Source of the DNA: Parvibaculaceae bacterium
Lineage (GTDB): Bacteria > Pseudomonadota > Alphaproteobacteria > Parvibaculales > Parvibaculaceae
NCBI GenBank assembly: GCA_019636015.1
Contig: JAHBYJ010000001.1
Location: forward strand, 1,302,001-1,366,000
Direction: 5' to 3'
Length of the DNA stretch: 64,000 nucleotides
Below are positions 42,329-50,603 of this stretch, one piece after another (within the stretch, counting starts at the first letter, position 1; each line of letters opens with the position of its first letter). Under the pieces are notes generated by a model. The model did no database searches and had not been told where the DNA came from. It was given only the letters and a program-made list of their open reading frames with translations. Both the position numbers and the translations under genes were made by a program.

Positions 42329-43701
42329 TGCTGACCGATTTCGGAACGATCTCGCTCGCGCTCGCCATCATCTGGGTGATGCTGATCGTCTCGAAATATC
42401 TGCGCTGGCGCGTGGCCGTGCTCGCGAAGCTCTTCATTCCCGGCTCGGTGATTGCAGGCTTCATTCTTCTCTTTGCGGGACCGGAAGTCGGCTGGTCGAT
42501 TTTCCCCGACGGCGTGCTCGACATCTGGCGGCAGCTTCCGGCGCTTCTCATCAATGTGGTCTTTGCCGGGCTCTTTCTCGGCAAGATCATTCCCGGCCCC
42601 GGCCAGATCTGGCGCCGCGCGGGACCCGTCATCGCTTACGGACAGGCCATCGCCTGGGGGCAATATGTCGTGGGTCTCGGCCTCGTCGTCGCTGTGCTGA
42701 CGCCCTTTTATGCGACGCCGCCCGTCGCCGGCGCACTGATCGAGATTTCCTTCGAAGGCGGCCACGGCACGGCGGCGGGCCTCGGGCCTACCTTCGAGGC
42801 GGTGGGCTTTGCGGCGGGAACGGACCTCGCGCTCGGCCTTGCGACCATCGGCCTTGTCGGCTCGGTGCTGATCGGCATCGTGCTCATCAATTGGGCGGCG
42901 CGGCGCGGGCTGGTCGATCCCTCGGGCGTGCGGGAGCCGACGCCGGAACTCCATCCCGATCCGCCCGCCGATACGACAGAGCAGCTTGCCGCGCGGCCGC
43001 AAACGAGCGACGCCTCGCAGCCCATCGATCCCATGTCGCTTCATCTCGGCCTTTTCGCCGTCGCCATCGCCATCGGCTGGGGCCTCCACCAATTGCTGAT
43101 CCTGCTGGAAGCGAACACATGGGGCCGCGACGGGACGCGCATCCTCGCCTATCTGCCGCTCTTTCCGCTCGCCATGCTGGGCGGCGTCGTGGTGCAGGTG
43201 GTGGTGAGCCGCTATGTCGGCATGAGCCTTGTCGACCGCGCGCTGGTGAACCGCATCTCGGGCGCGGCGCTCGACATCCTGATCGTTGCGGCGCTGGCCA
43301 CGCTCTCGCTCTCCGCGATCCACGAAAATCTCGGGCCCTTCGTCTGGCTCGCCATCGGCGGCATCGTCTGGAATATCGCGGCGCTGCTCGTTCTTGCGCC
43401 GCGCATGCTAGGCCCCGACTGGTTCGCGCAGGGCATTCCGCATTTCGGCCAGGCCATGGGCATGACGGTGAGCGGCCTCATGCTCTTCCGCATCGCCGAC
43501 CCGGAGAACCGCTCGGGCGGGCTCGAGAATTTCGGCTACAAGCAGCTCTTCTTCGCGCCCATCGTCGGCGGCGGGCTTTTCACGGCGGCCGCCATGCCGC
43601 TCATCCTCGCCTTCGGGCCCTGGCCCATGCTCATCGGAACGAGTCTGCTGCTCGCCATCTGGATCTATGTCGGCGAGCGGCTGGCGCGAAAGCTGCCGTA
43701 G
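42328..43701 (+). CDS. gltS: sodium/glutamate symporter family protein (GltS)
   Basis: A 457-residue inner-membrane carrier with about ten or more hydrophobic segments in two inverted halves. GltS traits are FIPGSVIAGFILLFAGPEVG, 'SFEGGHGTAAGLGPTFEAVGFAAGTDLALGLATIGLVG' and the matching second-half region 'IPHFGQAMGMTVSGLMLFRIAD'. A soluble linker (about 197-235, Pro/Asp-rich) separates the halves. It should import glutamate or a related anion with sodium. It is translationally coupled to the acyl-CoA dehydrogenase, which suggests uptake of an organic acid used by that pathway (inference). Confidence 0.88.
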   Translation: MLTDFGTISLALAIIWVMLIVSKYLRWRVAVLAKLFIPGSVIAGFILLFAGPEVGWSIFPDGVLDIWRQLPALLINVVFAGLFLGKIIPGPGQIWRRAGPVIAYGQAIAWGQYVVGLGLVVAVLTPFYATPPVAGALIEISFEGGHGTAAGLGPTFEAVGFAAGTDLALGLATIGLVGSVLIGIVLINWAARRGLVDPSGVREPTPELHPDPPADTTEQLAARPQTSDASQPIDPMSLHLGLFAVAIAIGWGLHQLLILLEANTWGRDGTRILAYLPLFPLAMLGGVVVQVVVSRYVGMSLVDRALVNRISGAALDILIVAALATLSLSAIHENLGPFVWLAIGGIVWNIAALLVLAPRMLGPDWFAQGIPHFGQAMGMTVSGLMLFRIADPENRSGGLENFGYKQLFFAPIVGGGLFTAAAMPLILAFGPWPMLIGTSLLLAIWIYVGERLARKLP

Positions 43702-43804
43702 CGTCGGGCAGGCCCTGTACCGTCCGGGTTTGACGGCACCCGCCCATGCGCCTATCACGAAAGGGTGATCCGCTCCTCCGGGCGGCCCCGTTTCGAGAGT
43801 TCAG

Positions 43805-44860
43805 ATGTCCGATATTTCGCAAGCCCCGATTGAAAGCACCGGTCTCACCTATCCCTTCGACCGGGTGCCGGGGCCTGCGGAAATGATCGAGGTGGCGCCC
43901 GGCATCCATTGGGTGCGGATGCCGCTGCCCTTCCAGCTCGACCACATCAATCTCTGGCTGCTGGAAGACGGCGAAGGCTGGGCGGTGGTCGATACCGGCG
44001 TTGCCTCCGACGAGGTGAAGGCGCTCTGGCGCGAGATTTTCAAGACCGGCCTTCGCGGCAAGCCGGTGACGCGCCTCATCGTGACGCATCTTCATCCCGA
44101 TCACGTGGGTCTTGCCGGCTGGTTCACGCGCAAATGGGGCATCGAGCTTTCCATGTCGCGCACCGACTTCCTGATGTGCCGCAACCTCGTGCTCGATACG
44201 GGCCGCGAGGCGCCGAAGGAGGCGCTCGACTTCTACCGCGCGGCGGGCTTCAGCGAGCGCGGCATCGAGAGCTACCGCAAACGCTTCGGCGGCTTCGGCG
44301 AGCGTGTCTCGCGGCTCCCGGATATTTTCCGCCGCCTGCGCGAAGGCGATGAAATGACCATCGGCGGGCGCACATGGCGCGTCGTCGTCGGCTCCGGCCA
44401 TGCGCCGGAACATGTCTGCCTCTTCTGCGAGGAAGACCGCATCCTGATTTCAGGCGATCAGGTGCTGCCGCGCATCTCGTCCAATGTCAGCCTTCATCCG
44501 ACCGAGGCTTACGAGAACCCGCTGGAAGACTGGATCGAAAGCTGCAAGCGGCTCCGCGCCACGCTGCCGGAAGACGTGCTGGTGCTGCCGGCGCATAACG
44601 AACCCTTCTACGGCCTCCACCAGCGTCTGACGCAATTGATCGACGGCCATGAGGACGGGCTCGCGAAACTCCACGCCATGCTCGACGAGCCGAAACGCGC
44701 CATCGACGTCTTCCCCGCGCTCTTCAAGCGCAAGATCGGCCCGGAAGTCTTCTTCATGGCGACAGGCGAAAGCCTCGCTCACCTCAACTGCCTCCTCGGC
44801 CGCGGCCTCGCGACAGTGAGCCGCGACGAAAAAGGCGTGAACTGGTACCGCCGCAGCTAG
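43805..44860 (+). CDS. metallo-beta-lactamase-fold hydrolase
   Basis: A 351-residue MBL-fold protein. The metal motif is VTHLHPDHVGLAGWF (H-x-H-x-D-H), followed by 'VVGSGHAPEHVCLF' (third His), ILISGDQVLPRIS (Asp) and 'VLPAHNEPFYGLHQRL' (last His), so both zinc sites are complete. A C-terminal winged-helix-like domain (about 260-351) matches the glyoxalase-II/LACTB2-like group. It probably hydrolyses a thioester or lactone. It lies 103 bp after GltS. Its stop at 44858 is the left border of island B. Confidence 0.9.
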   Translation: MSDISQAPIESTGLTYPFDRVPGPAEMIEVAPGIHWVRMPLPFQLDHINLWLLEDGEGWAVVDTGVASDEVKALWREIFKTGLRGKPVTRLIVTHLHPDHVGLAGWFTRKWGIELSMSRTDFLMCRNLVLDTGREAPKEALDFYRAAGFSERGIESYRKRFGGFGERVSRLPDIFRRLREGDEMTIGGRTWRVVVGSGHAPEHVCLFCEEDRILISGDQVLPRISSNVSLHPTEAYENPLEDWIESCKRLRATLPEDVLVLPAHNEPFYGLHQRLTQLIDGHEDGLAKLHAMLDEPKRAIDVFPALFKRKIGPEVFFMATGESLAHLNCLLGRGLATVSRDEKGVNWYRRS

Positions 44861-44874
44861 TCAAATATCTATTT

Positions 44875-44894
44875 TTTCCATATTATTATGGAAA
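44875..44894. promoter_or_regulatory. perfect palindrome overlapping the probable promoter of the three-gene toxin cassette
   Basis: TTTCCATA (44875-44882) and TATGGAAA (44887-44894) are perfect inverted arms around TTAT. TATTAT (44881-44886) in the centre is a good -10 candidate, 28 bp before the toxin GTG at 44914. No strong -35 is seen. A repressor bound here would block transcription; none of the three genes has an obvious HTH, so the binder is unknown. Confidence 0.55.
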
Positions 44895-44913
44895 TAATGA
44901 CGCGAGACGGCTA

Positions 44914-45138
44914 GTGGGATATGTAATTCCGGAAGATTGTTTCCTCCACGATTTGGAGCGTGTGTCGTGGAGCGGCGAGGCCCGGTGGCGCAGCGCAGAC
45001 GGACGTCGCATCTATACATGGGACCGTTTGCATGGCGAGGTTGAGGTTTTCAACCAGAGAGGTCGGCACCTCGGTGTTCTTGACCCTAACGGGCTTCCAA
45101 TAAAGCCGGCGGTAAAGGGAAGATCGATAGATGTCTGA
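44914..45138 (+). CDS. stand-alone colicin E3-type ribonuclease (cytotoxic domain)
   Basis: A 74-residue protein starting at GTG 44914. The region RRIYTWDRLHGEVEVFNQRG, then HLGVLDPN and IKPAVKGRSIDV, aligns by eye with the C-terminal cytotoxic domain of colicin E3, which cuts 16S rRNA in the decoding centre. The four E3 catalytic residues correspond to Asp37, His40, Glu44 and Arg70 here, in matching spacing (D-x2-H-x3-E). There is no receptor, translocation or secretion domain, so it would act inside the producing cell. The ribosome site is weak, as might suit a toxin. Its stop overlaps the next gene by 8 bp. Confidence 0.8.
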   Translation: MGYVIPEDCFLHDLERVSWSGEARWRSADGRRIYTWDRLHGEVEVFNQRGRHLGVLDPNGLPIKPAVKGRSIDV

Positions 45139-45460
45139 GAAATCATTCGTGGCTCAGTGCTTGATCGGAGAGCGTCTATTGGACGAAGTCGACGATTTCA
45201 TCGACCAATGGCACGAAGGCGTGATGGAGGGAGATTTGAGGGAGTGCCTCGGTCTCAACGCCGAAGAATATGCTGCATGGTTACATGAGCCGGACACTCT
45301 CGCACTGGTTGTTGCTGCTCGGCATGCTAAAGTTTCATTGGAAGATTTTTTAAGAGAGAAACAGGCAGGGCAACTTGCATTGGCAGCTAGGGCTTCTTCC
45401 AGAGAGGAGGCGCATAAGGTCTACGAATGGCTTCAGAAGACGAAGAGAATTCAAGCCTAG
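45131..45460 (+). CDS. small acidic protein, probable antitoxin/immunity partner
   Basis: A 109-residue soluble, helix-rich acidic protein (SFVAQCLIGERLLDEVDDFI, DQWHEGVMEGDLRECLGLNA, 'LREKQAGQLALAARASSREEAHKVYEWLQKTKRIQ'). I recognise no named domain. It is not evidently homologous to the colicin immunity protein Im3, though its size and acidity are similar. The 8-bp overlap with the ribonuclease gene and 34-bp overlap with the peptidase gene argue for tight coupling. By position it is the best candidate to neutralise the RNase and to be a substrate of the peptidase (inference). Confidence 0.75.
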   Translation: MSEKSFVAQCLIGERLLDEVDDFIDQWHEGVMEGDLRECLGLNAEEYAAWLHEPDTLALVVAARHAKVSLEDFLREKQAGQLALAARASSREEAHKVYEWLQKTKRIQA

Positions 45461-46410
45461 ATGTCGTAGTACGCCTCGCAAAACGTGTCTGCGCGAGACA
45501 CGACTTAGTTCCAAGAGTAGATGCTTTTGCCGTCGCGGCGAACTATGCCGAAGTGGAGGAGTGTGCCTTCCCATTTCCAGTTGACGGCATTTCTGTTGAC
45601 CTCAAGTTGCCAGGCAAGCGCCCCAAAATACTAGTCCGAGAAAAACAATCACAACGCCGCAAGCGCTTTACGGTGGCGCACGAGCTGGGTCACGTCGTTA
45701 TTCCTTGGCACATCGGTACAATAGTTGACCATGTGGATGGCCACGGCGGCGGAGATGACGCCTACTGGATCATGGAGAATGAAGCCAACACTTTCGCATC
45801 AGAGCTTCTCATTCCATCAGATTGGTTGAAAGCTAAAGTCGCCAGTCACGATGGTCCATTTGCCCAGTTGCATCTTGAAGTCATAGAAGTGGCGGATGTT
45901 TCGGCTCATGCAGCGGCCATTGCGTTGTTGAGGGTGCTGCCACCAGGATTTGTATTTGCGATCTGCGATAGCAGTGGTGAGATCTCGGAGGCTGGCCGCA
46001 GTAGGGGCACAATGGCGAGCGCTCCGCATCGGGGCTCTTACGTTCGTGAAATACCCAAAGACACTTGCTTGGAATACTCACAAGCGAGAGACGGTGGAAA
46101 GACTGTCAACTGGTGGCTTTACGGGCAGGTTGAGATACCGACTTTCGATGAAATGTCTGGTGACTGGCGCGAATGTCTCAATGAGATTGTGGAATCGCTC
46201 ACAGACTCATCCCTCGAACAAGCTGCGATGAAAAAATCCATAAATGGGGTGATCGGCTTTGCAAACAGTCAAGCACGTCCGAGAGTTGAGGAGGTAATTT
46301 ATGGCAATGCCCTTCAGAGATTTAGTGCCCCCGCATGGTCTTGGTTCAGAACGCATCCATTGTTTACAGAGTTTCTTGTGAAGCGAGTTAAAGACCTGAA
46401 GAAGAGCTGA
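45427..46410 (+). CDS. ImmA/IrrE-family zinc metallopeptidase
   Basis: A 327-residue protein. The gluzincin motif HELGH lies at 85-89 (FTVAHELGHVVIP), with a third ligand probably Glu119 in ENEANTFASELLIP: the COG2856/ImmA-IrrE pattern. The C-terminal 190 residues form a domain I do not recognise (FVFAICDSSGEISEAGRSRG, WWLYGQVEIPTFDEMSG). ImmA-type peptidases inactivate a partner repressor or antitoxin by cleavage, and COG2856 genes are known toxin-antitoxin partners of Xre proteins. No HTH is fused or adjacent here. Start ATG 45427 has TAAGGT upstream. Confidence 0.88.
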   Translation: MASEDEENSSLDVVVRLAKRVCARHDLVPRVDAFAVAANYAEVEECAFPFPVDGISVDLKLPGKRPKILVREKQSQRRKRFTVAHELGHVVIPWHIGTIVDHVDGHGGGDDAYWIMENEANTFASELLIPSDWLKAKVASHDGPFAQLHLEVIEVADVSAHAAAIALLRVLPPGFVFAICDSSGEISEAGRSRGTMASAPHRGSYVREIPKDTCLEYSQARDGGKTVNWWLYGQVEIPTFDEMSGDWRECLNEIVESLTDSSLEQAAMKKSINGVIGFANSQARPRVEEVIYGNALQRFSAPAWSWFRTHPLFTEFLVKRVKDLKKS

Positions 46411-46450
46411 GGAAGTTCAATCTTACCGCATGATTTGAATACTGAGTGCC

Positions 46451-47380
46451 ATGCCGACCCTTCTCGTCACCCATGCCGCCTGCTTTGCCCATGAAACGCC
46501 GCCCGGCCATCCGGAATGCGTGGAGCGGTTGCGCGCAGTTCTTGGGGCGCTGGAGGCGGAGGAGTTCATGCTGCTGGAGCGGGTGGAAGCGCCGCGTGCG
46601 ACGCGCGAGCAGATCGCCCGCGTCCATCCCGAGAGCCATATAGCGCGGCTTGAGAAGATCGCTCCGCAGGAAGGCTTCCGCCGGATCGATGCGGATACCT
46701 CCATGTCGCCGGGCTCGCTCGAAGCGGCCTGGCGGGCGGCGGGGGCGGTGGTCTATGCGGTGGATGAGGTGATGGCGGGGAGGGCGCGCAACGGCTTCTG
46801 CGCCGTGCGCCCGCCGGGGCATCACGCGGAGCCGACCACCGCGATGGGCTTCTGCCTGTTCAACAATATCGCTATCGGCGCGCTCCATGCCCGCAAGGCG
46901 CATGGCTGCGAACGCGTGGCGGTGGTGGATTTCGACGTCCATCATGGCAATGGCACGCAGGCGGCTTTCGAGTGCGACCCCTCGCTTCTCTATATCTCGA
47001 CGCATCAATGGCCGCTTTATCCCGGCACGGGGCGCGCCAGCGAGCATGGGCTCGGCAATATCTATAATCGCTGCCTGCAGCCGGGGGCGGGCTCCGAAGA
47101 GTTCCGCGCCGCCATGTCCGATGCGGTGATTCCGGCGCTTGAACAATTCCGCCCCGATTTCCTCTTCATTTCGGCGGGTTTCGATGGGCATATCGCAGAC
47201 CCGCTCGCAAATCTCCGCCTCACCGAAGGCGATTTCGGCTGGGCGACGGCGGAACTCGTGAAGGCGGCGGACCGCCTTTGCGATGGCCGCGTTGTCTCGG
47301 CGCTTGAGGGGGGCTATGACTTGGAGGCGCTGGCGGCGAGCGCGAGGGCCCATGTCCGCGCCCTGATGCTCACCGCCTGA
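46451..47380 (+). CDS. histone-deacetylase-family amidohydrolase
   Basis: A 309-residue arginase/deacetylase-fold enzyme: 'FCAVRPPGHHAEPTTAMGFCLFNNIAIGA' holds the active-site His pair, VAVVDFDVHHGNGTQ the zinc Asp and His, FLFISAGFDGHIADPL the second zinc Asp, and LEGGYDLEALA the late Tyr. All catalytic residues are present. Bacterial members deacetylate acetyl-polyamines, acetoin-related or acetyl-lysine substrates. It precedes xseB by 30 bp, an order common in Hyphomicrobiales. Confidence 0.93.
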   Translation: MPTLLVTHAACFAHETPPGHPECVERLRAVLGALEAEEFMLLERVEAPRATREQIARVHPESHIARLEKIAPQEGFRRIDADTSMSPGSLEAAWRAAGAVVYAVDEVMAGRARNGFCAVRPPGHHAEPTTAMGFCLFNNIAIGALHARKAHGCERVAVVDFDVHHGNGTQAAFECDPSLLYISTHQWPLYPGTGRASEHGLGNIYNRCLQPGAGSEEFRAAMSDAVIPALEQFRPDFLFISAGFDGHIADPLANLRLTEGDFGWATAELVKAADRLCDGRVVSALEGGYDLEALAASARAHVRALMLTA

Positions 47381-47410
47381 AACGACGCCCGAAGCTGCGA
47401 GGAGAACGAG

Positions 47411-47671
47411 ATGGCCGCCGCGAAAGCCGATGCTCACAAGGATATCGAGAAGCTGAGCTTCGAAGAGGCGCTGGCGCAGCTCGAGAAGATCGTTTCCCAG
47501 CTCGAATCCGGCAATGCGGAACTCGAAAATTCGATCGATCTCTATGAGCGCGGCACGGCGCTGAAGGCCCATTGCGAGGCGCGACTGAAGGCGGCGGAAG
47601 CCAAGGTCGAGAAGATCCGCCTCTCGGCCTCGGGCGAGGCGGCGGGCACAGAACCCCTCGACGTCGAGTAA
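47411..47671 (+). CDS. xseB: exodeoxyribonuclease VII small subunit
   Basis: An 86-residue helical protein: [46 protein letters not shown] is diagnostic of XseB. It binds the XseA catalytic subunit, in multiple copies, to degrade single-stranded DNA. XseA is not in this window. The gene sits between the deacetylase-like gene and ispA with a 6-bp gap to the latter, the classic xseB-ispA coupling. The ribosome site is AGGAGAACG. Confidence 0.95.
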   Translation: MAAAKADAHKDIEKLSFEEALAQLEKIVSQLESGNAELENSIDLYERGTALKAHCEARLKAAEAKVEKIRLSASGEAAGTEPLDVE

Positions 47672-47677
47672 CGGGAC

Positions 47678-48586
47678 ATGACCTCACCCGCCGCAGACGA
47701 CGGGAGATTTGAGGCAGCGCTCGGCCATTGCGCGCGCGAGGTGGAGCGGATGCTCGATCTGCTGCTGCCCCGGCCCGAAGGCCCCGAAGCGCGATTGGCC
47801 GAGGCGATGCGTTATGCAGCGTTGGGCGGGGGCAAGCGTTTCCGCCCCTTTCTCGTCTGCCAGAGCGCAGCCATTTTCGGCGTTAACAGTGAATCCGCCC
47901 TTCGCGCGGCGGCGGCGGCGGAATGTGTGCATGTCTATTCGCTGGTCCATGACGATCTGCCCTGCATGGATGATGACGACCTTCGTCACGGCGCGCCGAC
48001 CGTCCACCGCAAGTTCGACGAGGCGACGGCGGTTCTCGCAGGCGATGCGCTGCTGACGCTTGCCTTCGATATTCTGGGCGACACGGACACGCATGAACGC
48101 GCGCGCGTGCGGGTCGAGCTTGTGCGCCGCCTTGCCGCCGCCGCCGGTGCGCGCGGCATGGTGGGCGGGCAGATGATCGACCTCTCAAGCGAGGGCAAGG
48201 CGCTCGACATGAACGGTGTGGCCCGGCTTCACCAGCTGAAGACCGGCGCGTTGATCTCCTTCTGCTGCGAGGCGGGCGCCGTGCTCGGCCGGGCCTCGCC
48301 CGAGGCGCTGCAGGCGCTCCATGCCTATGCGCATGATCTGGGCCTCGCCTACCAGATTGCCGACGACCTGCTCGACGTGGAGGGCGATGCCGCCACGCTC
48401 GGCAAGACGGCGGGGAAGGACGCTGCGGCGGGCAAGGCGACCTTCGTTTCGATTCTGGGCGTGGAACGGGCCCGCGCCCAGGCCCGCATGCTGGCCGATC
48501 AGGCGGCCCAACACCTTGATTTGTTTGATGAAAGGGCCGATCTTTTGCGTGCGGCCCCGCATTTCGTTATAACGCGCCGCAAGTGA
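47678..48586 (+). CDS. ispA: farnesyl diphosphate synthase
   Basis: A 302-residue trans-prenyltransferase. The first Asp-rich motif DDLPCMDDDDLRHG and the second DDLLDVEGD are intact. GGGKRFRPFLVCQ binds the allylic diphosphate. The bulky residues before the first motif (HVYSLVHDD) are in keeping with a C15 product. It joins IPP to DMAPP and GPP in the cytosol for quinone, undecaprenol and hopanoid synthesis. It lies between xseB and dxs; a hairpin terminator directly follows its stop. Confidence 0.93.
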   Translation: MTSPAADDGRFEAALGHCAREVERMLDLLLPRPEGPEARLAEAMRYAALGGGKRFRPFLVCQSAAIFGVNSESALRAAAAAECVHVYSLVHDDLPCMDDDDLRHGAPTVHRKFDEATAVLAGDALLTLAFDILGDTDTHERARVRVELVRRLAAAAGARGMVGGQMIDLSSEGKALDMNGVARLHQLKTGALISFCCEAGAVLGRASPEALQALHAYAHDLGLAYQIADDLLDVEGDAATLGKTAGKDAAAGKATFVSILGVERARAQARMLADQAAQHLDLFDERADLLRAAPHFVITRRK

Positions 48587-48608
48587 GGCGCCGGCCGGGC
48601 GCCTTTTT
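48586..48608 (+). terminator. intrinsic terminator between ispA and dxs
   Basis: GGCGCC (48587-48592) pairs with GGCGCC (48598-48603) around a 5-nt loop and is followed by TTTTT. It begins at the last base of the ispA stop codon. It would separate ispA from dxs, or partly attenuate read-through into dxs, which starts 46 bp later. Confidence 0.75.
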
Positions 48609-48653
48609 AGGGCCCTTGTGCCCTGTCTGGCCCTGTGATGGCCGAGGTGAGAG

Positions 48654-50597
48654 TTGAGCAGCAATCTTCCGACCCCCTTGCTTGACCGGGTAAAGACGCC
48701 CGCGGACCTCCGCGCTTTGCCCGAACCCGACTTGCGCCAGGTGGCGGACGAGCTTCGCGCCGAAGTGATCGACGCCGTCTCGCAGACAGGCGGGCATCTC
48801 GGCGCCGGGCTCGGCGTGGTCGAACTCACCGTCGCGCTCCATTATGTTTTCGATACGCCGGACGACCGCATCATCTGGGATGTCGGCCATCAGGCCTATC
48901 CGCACAAGGTGCTGACCGGGCGGCGCGACCGCATTCGCACGCTGCGCCAGGGCGGCGGGCTTTCCGGTTTCACGAAGCGCGCTGAAAGCGACTACGACCC
49001 CTTCGGCGCGGCTCATTCCTCGACATCGATTTCGGCGGGCCTCGGCATGGCAGTCGCGCGCGATCTGAACGGGGGCAAGAACAATGTCGTCGCCGTGATC
49101 GGCGATGGTGCGATGTCCGCCGGCATGGCCTATGAGGCGATGAACAATGCCGGCTCGATGGATAGCCGCCTCATCATCATCCTGAACGATAACGACATGT
49201 CGATCGCGCCGCCCGTCGGCGCCATGAGCGCCTATCTCGCGCGGCTCCTTTCCGGCGGCGCCTACCGCTCCATGCGCCACCTCGCCAAGCAGCTTGCGCA
49301 GCTTCTGCCGAAGCGGCTGGAAGAAAGCGCGCGCCGCGCCGAGGAATATGCGCGCGGCATGGCGACCGGCGGCACACTGTTCGAGGAACTGGGCCTCTAT
49401 TATGTCGGCCCCATCGACGGCCACAATTTCGATCACCTTCTGCCGGTGCTGAAGAATGTGCGCGATGCGGGCGAGGGGCCGATCCTCGTCCATGTCGTGA
49501 CGCAGAAGGGCAAGGGCTATGCGCCTGCCGAAGCCTCGGCCGACAAGTATCACGGCGTCTCGAAATTCGACGTGGTGACGGGCGCGCAGGCAAAGGCAAA
49601 GGCCAATGCGCCGAGCTACACCAGGGTGTTCGCTGAGAGCCTGATTGCTCATGCCGAGCAGGACGACAAGATTGTCGCCGTGACGGCGGCCATGCCGTCG
49701 GGCACCGGGCTCGACCTTTTCGGCGAGCGCTTTCCGGCACGCACATTCGATGTCGGCATTGCGGAGCAGCATGGCGTCACTTTCGCGGCGGGTCTCGCGT
49801 CGGAAGGCTACAAGCCCTTCACCGCGATCTATTCGACCTTCCTGCAGCGCGCCTACGATCAGGTGGTGCATGACGTCGCGATCCAGCGCCTGCCGGTACG
49901 TTTCGCCATCGACCGCGCGGGGCTTGTCGGCGCCGACGGGCCGACTCATGCGGGCTCCTTCGACGTGACTTATCTCGCCTGCCTGCCCGATTTCGTCGTC
50001 ATGGCGGCGGCCGACGAGGCGGAACTGAAACACATGGTCGCGACATCCGTTGCGATCGACGACCGCCCCAGCGCCTTCCGCTATCCGCGCGGCGAAGGCA
50101 TCGGCGTCGAGATGCCCGCAATCGGCACGCCGCTCGAGATCGGCAAGGGCCGCATCATGCGCGAGGGCACGAAGGTTGCGATCCTTTCGCTCGGCACGCG
50201 CCTTGCGGAAGCCCTGAAGGCGGCAGACCAGCTCGGCGCGCTCGGGCTTTCGACCACGGTTGCGGATGCCCGCTTCGTGAAGCCGCTCGACACGGACCTC
50301 GTGGCGCGGCTCGCCCGCGAGCATGAAGTGCTGGTGACAGTGGAAGAAGGTTCCATCGGCGGCTTCGGGAGCCATGTGCTCGATTTCCTCGCCCGCTCCG
50401 GCGCGCTCGACCGCGGATTGAAAGTGCGGCCCATGGCGCTGCCCGACATCTTCATCGATCACGACAAGCCGGAAATCATGTACGACATCGCCGGGCTCAA
50501 TGCGGCGCAGATCGTGGAGACGGCGCTGGCGGCGCTTGGCGGCCAGGAAACGGCCATTGCGAGCCTTCGCGAGATCGCGCCGCAGAAGCTCGTCTGA
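48654..50597 (+). CDS. dxs: 1-deoxy-D-xylulose-5-phosphate synthase
   Basis: A 647-residue ThDP enzyme of the MEP pathway, condensing pyruvate and glyceraldehyde-3-phosphate. Signature blocks are '[20 protein letters not shown]', [18 protein letters not shown] (ThDP/Mg site), '[17 protein letters not shown]' and '[23 protein letters not shown]' (Pyr domain with catalytic Glu). It starts at TTG 48654 behind GAGGTGAGAG. Together with ispA upstream it supplies and uses isoprenoid precursors. tlyA follows after 6 bp. Confidence 0.95.
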   Translation: MSSNLPTPLLDRVKTPADLRALPEPDLRQVADELRAEVIDAVSQTGGHLGAGLGVVELTVALHYVFDTPDDRIIWDVGHQAYPHKVLTGRRDRIRTLRQGGGLSGFTKRAESDYDPFGAAHSSTSISAGLGMAVARDLNGGKNNVVAVIGDGAMSAGMAYEAMNNAGSMDSRLIIILNDNDMSIAPPVGAMSAYLARLLSGGAYRSMRHLAKQLAQLLPKRLEESARRAEEYARGMATGGTLFEELGLYYVGPIDGHNFDHLLPVLKNVRDAGEGPILVHVVTQKGKGYAPAEASADKYHGVSKFDVVTGAQAKAKANAPSYTRVFAESLIAHAEQDDKIVAVTAAMPSGTGLDLFGERFPARTFDVGIAEQHGVTFAAGLASEGYKPFTAIYSTFLQRAYDQVVHDVAIQRLPVRFAIDRAGLVGADGPTHAGSFDVTYLACLPDFVVMAAADEAELKHMVATSVAIDDRPSAFRYPRGEGIGVEMPAIGTPLEIGKGRIMREGTKVAILSLGTRLAEALKAADQLGALGLSTTVADARFVKPLDTDLVARLAREHEVLVTVEEGSIGGFGSHVLDFLARSGALDRGLKVRPMALPDIFIDHDKPEIMYDIAGLNAAQIVETALAALGGQETAIASLREIAPQKLV

Positions 50598-50603
50598 GAT
50601 TTC

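Larger units (their letters stand above)
44875..46410 (+). other. island B: colicin-E3-type RNase / small acidic protein / ImmA-IrrE peptidase cassette
   Basis: Three overlapping co-directional genes share a single promoter region and AT-rich composition (26 G+C of 60 bases at 45781-45840, versus 45 of 60 at 46801-46860). They sit between two ordinary core genes. The order is toxin, probable antitoxin, zinc peptidase, with overlaps of 8 and 34 bp. This arrangement is that of a toxin-antitoxin or defence module gained as one unit. I know of no named system with exactly these three parts. Confidence 0.65.
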
